This document shows positions 56,801 through 64,000 of a DNA stretch of 64,000 nt, piece after piece (the first letter of the stretch is position 1; every line of letters starts with the position of its first letter). The notes under the pieces are model-generated. The model was not told the origin of the DNA and searched no databases. It saw nothing but the letters and a program-made list of their open reading frames with translations. Source of the stretch: Dipteris shenzhenensis (taxonomy: Eukaryota > Polypodiophyta > Polypodiopsida > Gleicheniales); the NCBI GenBank assembly GCA_047967505.1, contig CM106541.1; one strand, 5' to 3'. A program made the translations under genes and the position numbers.

Positions 56801-58086
56801 AAGCATCCATGAGGATTAAATATGACTTGCAAGCCCTGCTCAACCATTTGACCAACAGAAACCAGGTTCTTGGTGATATTCGGGACATGAAATACATCAG
56901 ACAGGTATTTCTTTTTCCCATCCTGCATAGACAAAGGAATTTTACCAATCTGCACAATAGGATGTGCAGTATTATCACCAGTCTCCACAAATCCTGGTCT
57001 TTCCATTTTCCTTGCATCATCTTGCATCCATTCTGCATGACCTGTCATGTGGACCTGAGTGAACATACCACACATCATTTGCCTACTTCTGCACTTGTCA
57101 CAGAATTGGTCATGTGCTGCACCATAAAGAAATGCTCATTTCTGTCATCACCTTGTCTACTAGAGGATGCATAATTGCCTTGCTGCAATTTTCCATTCAT
57201 GATGTCATTTTGCTTTTTATAGCAGTCTTTAGCGATATGACCCATTTTACCACAATAGAAGCATTCAACATTGTTGTTTGCATTTTGGCCTATCTGCCAT
57301 CCACCATGACCTCTTTGGCTCCACCTACCTCTAAGGTTACCATGTCCTCCTCCATAGGACTAGTTTTCTTGAATTTGCTGCATATTCTGATTTCTTCCAT
57401 GGCCTTCACATCCGGCCTGCTCTAGCTCTGCCTCTACCACTTCTAACACTTGAGTAGAAGACAGATTCTTTTGAAGTTCTTCCTGAAGAAGATGCACCAC
57501 CATTTCTCTACTCTTCAGAAATTAGAAGAGCAATCAACTCCCCAAAATCAGGAAAATTCTCATGGATGGCAATGGATGTCCAGAACTGTGCATAATCCTT
57601 TCCTAGACCATTCAAGGTCACAGAAACTAAATCATCTTTCACTAGCGACCCAATGGAAGCAAGTGCATCTACAATCTTCTTCACCTTCATGTGGTAGTCA
57701 TTGATGCTCATATTTTCTCTCTGCACATTATGCAACTCCTGCTTGAGCTGCATTTTTTTGGCTTGTGTATTTGTGCTGTACATTTTTTTCAAAGTATCCC
57801 ACGCCTCCTTCGGCATGCTTGCATCCTGAATATGCACAATCATAGAATCTGAAATACTGATAAACAGCCAGTACATAACTTTTCTGGCTCTCTCATGCCA
57901 TCCTTTAAATACATGCAACTCCTGTAAATTGGGAACATTAGGAATAACTGGTTCTTGTTCAGCACCAGTAATGAACTCCCAATAGCCTTTTTCCTTAAGG
58001 AAATTCGTCATTCTAAACTTCCATGCTTGGAAGTTGTTCTTGTCAAGCTTTTCAGTGACTATTTGTGAAAGAGCATCAGACACCAT
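53782..58086 (-). pseudogene. Copia-A gag-pol (minus-strand copy), dead
   Basis: Gag begins MVSDALSQIVTEKLDKNNFQ at 58086 and is open to 57508. Later parts are a zinc-knuckle region (near 57240), GAG-pre-integrase (57078-56623), integrase pieces, reverse transcriptase (55180-54407, with YVDDLIIAGDSDED) and RNase H (54379-53782). The protease active site is destroyed: where the sister copy has D-S-G-A-S-N-H-M-T-G this one reads H-S-G followed by a deletion of about 8 bases. Frameshifts near 56376 and 54830 and several stops add to this. The stop at 56623-56625 is at the same codon as the stop at 36375 in the other copy. Confidence 0.94.
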
Positions 58087-58617
58087 TACAGAACACTGCA
58101 AAATATTCTCTCACTGCAAAAAACACAACTTCTGCCTCACAAGGGCAAATCTACAAAATTGACGAAAGTGGTATTTGACCACACGGTCACTTCCTAGTGA
58201 CGATTTTGCATCAACAAGCAATAAAAAAGATTCTGTCACTCCCAATATCTCTGCACATAGGCATATGATGCAATTTTCAGCAACTTTGCACCGACCTGTG
58301 GAACAGTGGTCACACATCAAAAAACATGGGACTTTTATGAGTGCCTGCGGAAAACTTCCGCCACCGAAACAAGCACCGAAATGGCATTGAATCAAAAAAA
58401 TAATGTTGCCAAGGGCATTGCCCTTGCCCGTAGCATATACTACCCTCTCGCCATAGCGCGAAGGGCGTCCCAATCTAAGATAGTGCACTCTTGCACTTTC
58501 CAGCTGTGCTATCTGCAGAGATTTGCTCCCAAACTCGAAAAAGGAAAGCAACACTAACCCTCTTACCAAGACACCGTGAACTCGGTTTGCTTTCTTGAGC
58601 TCCTTACCACGAACCAA

Positions 58618-58629
58618 GCTCTGATACCA
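58618..58629 (-). promoter_or_regulatory. tRNA primer binding site (minus-strand Copia-A)
   Basis: The minus strand reads TGGTATCAGAGC directly inside the 5' LTR. Confidence 0.92.
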
Positions 58630-58973
58630 TGTGAAGAGAGTGGGAGAGAAGTAAGGAGTCTCACTTGCAGCTTTCTCACATACACAAAGGTGGAGGCTGA
58701 AAACACTTTTCCTCTTCTTAGTTGTGAAAACCAAAAGAACTCTCTTTTTTTAGTACAAAAGGAATAGATGAACTTTATATGTGGGTCTCAAACCAAACTC
58801 AGCTAACCTAGGTGGCATACTAACTGAGTCACTATCTAGAGTACATAAAGATAGTTGTCATCTAGCTATTATTCATGGGCGGTGTACCAACCGCATCTGT
58901 AGCTAACAAGTCAGTGACATAAATGCACAACGGTCACCTTGGCATATCACGAGTGGAGCTCGATATCCCAATA
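58630..58973 (-). repeat. Copia-A 5' LTR (minus-strand copy)
   Basis: 344 bp. On the minus strand its first bases are TATTGGGATATCGAGC, where the family consensus is TGTTGAGATATC, so the terminal TG has mutated to TA. The edge is fixed by the GGCTA duplication. Confidence 0.9.
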
Positions 58974-58978
58974 GGCTA

Positions 58979-61190
58979 GGCTAGCTATGGAAAGCCACAG
59001 GTGGTACCGAGGACCTTGGTAATGACTTTAAAAGCTTAATAATGTTCAAGGTCATCTACTAGGGAGTTGCGCCAGTAGGAGAAATTGGCTGTAATTCATG
59101 GATGGTTGTTTAATTATAAGGAGTCGTAAGGGAGCTTTAACACATAAAAGCAAAGTGTTAACTAAGGATGCATGTCCAACAAAAGTAGAGAGTCAATTAG
59201 CAGTGAAGTGTTTCCAATAAGTGATATGATTTGGATTTTAGTTTCCCACTATGATAGTGTCTTTAGAGGTATCAAAGCGAATGAGGGAACCATACATAAT
59301 AATTAATCTCAAAGCCAACTCTATGGGGGAGCATGTTATTGTAGTTAAGAGGAAAAAACCAAGGTCAATTACGAGGGAATGAGAAATTAGAGCCTTAGAC
59401 AACCATTTCCATAGCTTGACCATGTGTGAGAATTTGACGAGCGAATAAGTGTGTGTGTGTGTGTGTGTGTGTGTGCACGCGCGCGTGCGCACACTCGCGT
59501 GACGGGAAGGTATGCCATGTGTTGGATGGAGAGGGAAGGCTTGAAGTGCAAGGAGGGGGCTGGAGGCTGCCACGTGGGAGGTTGGAATTGAGAGACATTG
59601 AATGATGTGTCTACCACTTTGAACCACCACCTCCAATTTGAGATTGCCCAACATGCCCACCCATCTTTTTTTAATTTGCCACCCGCTCCTAAGCGTTAGT
59701 GCTTGTGTCATCCATGGTTTCAATCTCTTGCTATTGTTGCGGCTTGCCTTTTCCATGGTTTCTATCTCTTGCGGAAGTTGAAGAAGTCTTATGTCCTTTT
59801 CACCAAGGCATGCAGAGATGAGCAAGTAGTCTCTAGCCTCTCGAACCAATTTCACACCATGCACAAACCATCAGACGTCTTCGTGCTTAAAATGTCGGTC
59901 TAACTCACGAGTGTGTGGCAGACATTGCAAAGCCTGACCCCAAAAGTGGCTAAGCTCCGACTTTCCAAACAAACGCATCTTATTAGTTTCAAGCGAACTT
60001 TCCTACTACCATCTATCAAACCCACTCATTGTTTATGCTAGCGATGGTGATGGTCTCCATTCCGGTAAGGACAATGTGCAGGGAAGTTGTATTGACGAAG
60101 TGGAAAGGGACCAAATCCCACACTGAGGTAGGGGTGTGGTGCCAGAGGCTAAGGCTGAGCTAGAGATCTCCTCTAAGGAAGAATGCCTGCTAGCAACACC
60201 AAGGTAATTAGTGTGATGTTGAGGCATAAGCCACCTTGGAATTATTGCATACTGCACACAATGCTTGCTTGAGTGCTAGAACTATGGCTAGAACGACGAT
60301 TGCTTGAATCGTTTTCTCAAGGTCTCCATTGTGGTGAAGATGGATGATGACGTGCCCAAATCTTGCTCAAATGCATTTTATTTGGTTACGTGTGGGTGAT
60401 GTAGTTTGGTAGGTTTTATTGCTACCATATTTTAGATGAGTGGTGTTGTTGCGGTCCCGACAATATCATATACTGAGTATTGATTATTTCTTTTGCCAAT
60501 TCACGTGAGACTCAAGGATGAGAGGCTTTGTTTTTTTATTAAGTTGCTAAACAAATTGGAGAAATTGTCATGATTGAAGAAATTTGGGAGCATATCCTTG
60601 CAAACCTGAAGAACATGGTCTCATCCTCATTCTTCAAAACCATATGATCAGTGGAAAGATCTATGAGTTGCTATGTTTTCATAAGAAATGGAGCGGGTAC
60701 ATAATTTAGACGCTTAGCCAAAGGAACCCTTCTAATAGATAAAAAATCAATGCCGTGAGATGTTCATGAACTAATTGAAAAGGATCTTCATCTAGGTGGC
60801 TCTATTTATTGCTCAAATGAGGCCCGAGTATTACATAGGCAGGATGCAAGCTAAGTTTGCATTGCAGGGTCGAGACTCTATGTGGAGAGATCTATCAAGC
60901 AAGCCAAAGCTTAAGGAGTAGAGCAAGGCTCGGGTGAAAAAAAGGATGAGAAAAAAATATGTTTTTTCAAAGATGCTACTATAACCTATGATGGATAGAG
61001 GTATTATTATGATCAAAACCTTTGTTGCATAGACCAAGTTTAATTTGAGAAATATTATTCCTTGAAACAAAGGTGACGAGGGTTTCTAACCAAACATAAA
61101 CAAGTCTTACACGAGAAAGAGAAGGGAGGGGAGGGATCTCCTATGTTTGAGTGTCCAAGTGTGTATGCATGTCAAGAAGACACGAGAGAG
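58979..61190. other. No gene recognised
   Basis: Anonymous sequence. A 208-codon minus-strand frame (59238-59864) runs through a GT/GC microsatellite and has no motif I recognise. The rest contains only short frames. Confidence 0.4.
59449..59494. repeat. 46-bp alternating purine-pyrimidine tract
   Basis: A (GT)n run passes without interruption into GCACGCGCGCGTGCGCACAC, giving 46 bp of strict purine-pyrimidine alternation. Such sequence readily adopts Z-DNA. Confidence 0.93.
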
Positions 61191-61230
61191 AGAGAGCACA
61201 CGTGAGTATGTGATGAAGAGAGAAATATCT

Positions 61231-61277
<47 letters not shown>

Positions 61278-61375
61278 TGTGTGTGTGTGTGAGAGAGAGA
61301 AAGATTACATATCTGTTAACATATTAATGCATAGGGATGTCTCACTCTCACATTAATGCATAGGGACATCTGTCA

Positions 61376-61409
<34 letters not shown>

Positions 61410-61519
61410 TTACATATGTGTACAATATTCATGCATAGGGATGTCTATGAGAGAGAGAGAGAGAGAGAGAGAGATGTTTTAGTGCCTTTGCGTGTGCATG
61501 AGAGACACACATTGAGAGT

Positions 61520-61558
<39 letters not shown>

Positions 61559-61570
61559 GGGCGGGGGGGG
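61231..61570. repeat. Compound GA/GT/CT/CA microsatellite cluster
   Basis: Order: (GA)n 61231-61275, (GT)n, (GA)n, spacer with TTAATGCATAGGGATGTCT, second spacer copy, (CT)n, (CA)n, third spacer copy, (GA)n, then (GT)n, (GA)n and a G run. The ATGCATAGGGA(T/C)(A/G)TCT spacer occurs three times (about 61328, 61354, 61432). Confidence 0.9.
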
Positions 61571-61734
61571 GGGATGGCTGCTCATCTAGCTAAATCATAG
61601 AGATCTTGATTTGACTTGAAATTATAAAATCCCGAGACCCAACGAAGCGGATCTCTAACCTATGGTAGACAGGTCCTGCTACTCCTTGGAGTCGATGAAG
61701 ATAGAGCCCTCCAGCCGGACAATCTCGCTTTACA

Positions 61735-62110
61735 AGAGCTTTGACGACAACAGTGAATGCTGCAACAGCCAATGTCAATGTTGGTCTCCTCAAACTCTTC
61801 CCCAAGAAACCTGATCACAGCAAGGTGGGGTATTGGAGGCCAATTTCAATGCTGAATTCGTCCTACAAGCTCATTTCGATCTGCACCTGAGAGATTTGCA
61901 TGTCCTTGATTTTGAATGTGTCGCACGATGAAAACCCAATGGCATTATTGACAAAGATAGGCTTTCGGGGCGCCCTTATAAAACATGAGCAAAGTGTGGA
62001 ATACCGGCAGATTTATAGTTCGTTGGGCATGCCAATTCACTAGAACGATATGGAGGCAGGCTTACAGTTTTGGAAAACATCAATCTTGGGTGAAGGATGT
62101 ATGAACGAGG
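61735..62110 (+). pseudogene. LINE reverse transcriptase fragment
   Basis: The plus strand encodes NAATANVNVGLLKLFPKKPD and then HSKVGYWRPISMLNSSYKL at 61755-61870. This matches the first conserved RT block of plant LINEs, of the form (L/F)-(I/F)-P-K-(K/G)-(D/G) ... W-R-P-I-S-(L/M)-L-N. Downstream the similarity fades with stops. The YxDD box is not present. It is a short dead piece. Confidence 0.7.
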
Positions 62111-62159
62111 TTTAGCATAAGAACTTACTATAGAAACTTAGGAATGATCGTGGTTTTAA

Positions 62160-62913
62160 TCCATAATCTTAGATGTCATATTTGTAGTTTTCTTGCGACG
62201 GTCTCTCAATTCGCTTTTCAAGCTCCCTTCTTTCTGTAACATTTTCTTTCTTAAATAAATTTCATATTCTCCCCAATTAAAAAAAACAAACTTCCAAAAA
62301 AAAGAAAGATTGCAAAATGTAGCAAGTGTGAGAAAGAATGCTGCCTGATCAAGCTGTGACAAGGTCCAACGGCAATTGTACACTAGACAAAACATCGTTG
62401 AGTCACAAACATTTCATCGCAGTTCTTGGAGATGTTATATTTGCAATATTCTTTAGAGCACATAAGAACGGGCTGCAGCAAAGAGCTACAAGAAATTGCA
62501 TTGCATTTCAAAACTTCTCTGTAACTCATCCGGACTACATTATATCCCTTAGAAAAAACCTGTTACATTTTGCGAGGTAGAAGCAGAAAGGAACATATTG
62601 CAAAAAGCAAAAAAGGCTTCATGCCATCTCATCAATCAGACAACCTAATTGAGATCTCATCAATCAGACAACCAAATTGGGACGAGGCACACTGATTTCA
62701 TAATGAAAGTTTCAGATCCCTTCCATATGGGGAAGATTCCATTACAAAATTTCCAGAGGGGCTCAGAGGGGCTACTCAAAAATCAGCCCTTGACTGGAAC
62801 CAATACATTTTATCAATTCCGACAAGCCACACAATAGGGCCACGGCAATCAAAATCAAAATGCTACAACCAAAACTTCGTTCTGTGCTGCAGGCACAGCC
62901 ATAATAATATAGT
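62160..62913 (-). other. HSP70 3' flank, probable 3' UTR
   Basis: This lies downstream of the HSP70 stop codon on the minus strand. No repeat or other gene is recognised. A duplicated ATCTCATCAATCAGACAACC stretch occurs at about 62626 and 62655. The first 250-300 bases after the stop probably form the 3' UTR, but I see no clear AATAAA on the minus strand that fixes its end. Confidence 0.4.
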
Positions 62914-64000
62914 TTAATCTACTTCCTCAATTTTTGGACCAGCTCCTCCCGCAGGGCTGCCGTTATCAGCATCATAACCAGCACCAGGGGGCATATCAGG
63001 CATGCCTCCCCCTTGGTACATCTTAGCAATGATAGGATTGCAAATGCTCTCTAATTCTTTCAACTTATCATCGAACTCATCAGCCTCTGCAAGCTGGTTG
63101 TGATCCAGCCATTGGATGGCTTGATCCACTGACTCTTCAATTTTCTTCTTGTCAGCAGGATCTAATTTCCCCCCAATTTTCTCATCCTTGATCGTGTTCC
63201 TCATGTTGTAAGCATAGTTTTCAAGCCCGTTCTTTGACTCAATCTTCTTCTTGTGCTCCTCGTCCTCAGACTTGTACTTCTCAGCATCCTGCACCATCTT
63301 CTCGATCTCCTCTTTACTAAGCCTGCCCTTGTCGTTGGTGATGGTAATCTTGTTCTTCTGGCCAGTGGTTTTGTCTTCAGCAGACACGTTCAGAATACCG
63401 TTAGCATCAATGTCAAAGCAGACGGTAATCTGAGGAACTCCACGGGGGGCAGGAGGAATGCCAGACAGCTCAAACTTGCCGAGAAGGTTGTTGTCTCTTG
63501 TCCTCGTCCGCTCACCCTCGTAAACCTGGATAAGCACGCCAGGCTGGTTGTCGGAATAAGTAGAAAATACCTGCTCCTTCTTAGTTGGAATCGTGGTGTT
63601 CCTGGGGATCAGGACTGTCATCACCCCACCGGCCGTTTCAAGACCCAGGGACAAAGGTGTTACGTCCAAAAGCAACAAATCTTGCACTTTTTCGTTGCCC
63701 TCACCACTCAAAATTGCAGCCTGGACAGCAGCGCCATAAGCCACAGCCTCGTCAGGGTTGATACTCTTGCAGAGCTCCTTCCCGTTGAAAAAGTCTTGCA
63801 GCAACTGTTGAACCTTCGGAATGCGAGTAGATCCCCCAACAAGGACCACATCGTGGATAGTACTCTTGTCCATCTTAGCATCCCTGAGGCATTTCTCCAC
63901 AGGCTCCATACACTTCCTGAACAGATCCATATTCAGCTCCTCAAACCTTGCTCGGGTAATGGTGGAATAGAAATCTATCCCCTCGTACAATGAATCAATT
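62914..64000 (-). CDS. Cytosolic HSP70 molecular chaperone, C-terminal part (gene runs off the window)
   Basis: The minus strand is open from the window edge to the stop at 62914-62916, about 361 codons, uninterrupted. It starts within the nucleotide-binding domain ([20 protein letters not shown]), with the [14 protein letters not shown] phosphate-binding loop and [20 protein letters not shown], then the D-L-L-L-L-D-V-T-P interdomain linker. The beta substrate-binding domain ([40 protein letters not shown]), the helical lid, a Gly/Pro/Met-rich tail and a terminal EEVD follow. EEVD marks the cytosolic/nuclear form that docks TPR co-chaperones. About 290 N-terminal residues lie beyond 64000. 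There are no introns in this part. All expected motifs are intact, so it is the one gene here that looks functional. Confidence 0.97.
   Translation of the reverse strand, partial: IDSLYEGIDFYSTITRARFEELNMDLFRKCMEPVEKCLRDAKMDKSTIHDVVLVGGSTRIPKVQQLLQDFFNGKELCKSINPDEAVAYGAAVQAAILSGEGNEKVQDLLLLDVTPLSLGLETAGGVMTVLIPRNTTIPTKKEQVFSTYSDNQPGVLIQVYEGERTRTRDNNLLGKFELSGIPPAPRGVPQITVCFDIDANGILNVSAEDKTTGQKNKITITNDKGRLSKEEIEKMVQDAEKYKSEDEEHKKKIESKNGLENYAYNMRNTIKDEKIGGKLDPADKKKIEESVDQAIQWLDHNQLAEADEFDDKLKELESICNPIIAKMYQGGGMPDMPPGAGYDADNGSPAGGAGPKIEEVD

Larger units (their letters stand above)
53463..58973 (-). mobile_element. Complete Copia-A element (5.51 kb), minus strand, inactive
   Basis: On the minus strand: 5' LTR 58973-58630, PBS 58629-58618, gag-pol 58086-53782, polypurine tract 53836-53822, 3' LTR 53821-53463. 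The 5-mer GGCTA flanks both ends (53458-53462 and 58974-58978), a clean target duplication. It is the same family as 34095-39576 but an independent insertion. Confidence 0.96.

Noticed and set aside
59238-59864. 208-codon minus-strand frame
   Set aside because: It runs through a GT/GC microsatellite (His-Thr repeats) and shows no conserved motif; probably chance.
63253-63993. 246-codon plus-strand frame opposite HSP70
   Set aside because: Antisense shadow of the strongly biased HSP70 codons; the protein has no recognisable motif.

Overview
This is a gene-poor stretch of a large, repeat-rich plant nuclear genome. The clear plant signals are three Ty1/Copia families primed by the plant-type initiator-Met site (TGGTATCAGAGC), a PPR pseudogene, an ATG18/WIPI pseudogene and a cytosolic HSP70 ending in EEVD. 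The mix (many old Copia copies, satellite blocks, a DUF7869-like element gene, PLS-type PPR remnants) fits a fern, lycophyte or gymnosperm better than a compact angiosperm genome, but the sequence does not prove the lineage.

Layout. 1-655: 155-bp tandem repeat. 660-900: GA tracts. 1027-2358: minus-strand 5' end of a Copia-A element. 2359-3969: 3' half of a Copia-B element. 4.0-10.2 kb: anonymous sequence with local duplications, a CT microsatellite and a LINE-like remnant. 10.4-12.9 kb: decayed minus-strand gene with a DUF7869-like core. 12885-16575: internally deleted Copia-B element with both LTRs. 16576-17217: fragment of an unknown gene family (E). 17218-19600: 5' half of a Copia-C element. 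19.7-20.9 kb: AT-rich repeats with a 184-bp perfect palindrome. 20.95-21.28 kb: a tandem set of GC-rich hairpins. 23289-23666: solo Copia-C LTR. 23668-25052: 182-bp satellite. 25053-26240: Copia-A LTR and a short PBS-bearing internal region. 27.2-28.4 kb: array of a small palindromic motif. 29.1-31.6 kb: unidentified decayed coding region. 33373-33538: near-perfect fold-back. 34095-39576: complete but dead Copia-A element with 5-bp target duplication. 41.8-42.5 kb: ATG18 pseudogene. 44.0-44.7 kb: PPR pseudogene. 44.8-48.2 kb: long copy of family E. 48.8-50.5 kb: head-to-head pair of paralogous unknown genes. 53463-58973: second complete but dead Copia-A element, minus strand, with target duplication. 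59-62 kb: microsatellites and a LINE RT scrap. 62914-64000: 3' part of an intact HSP70 gene.

Only the HSP70 reading frame looks functional. Nearly everything else is transposon or gene fossil. Many of the stops I could compare with a paralogue are C-to-T changes (CGA to TGA, CAG/CAA to TAG/TAA), as expected from cytosine-methylation decay of silenced DNA. The items best worth following up are the DUF7869-like gene with nearby repeated palindromes, family E (present twice), the divergent paralogue pair at 49-50.5 kb, the hairpin series at 21 kb and the fold-back at 33.4 kb.
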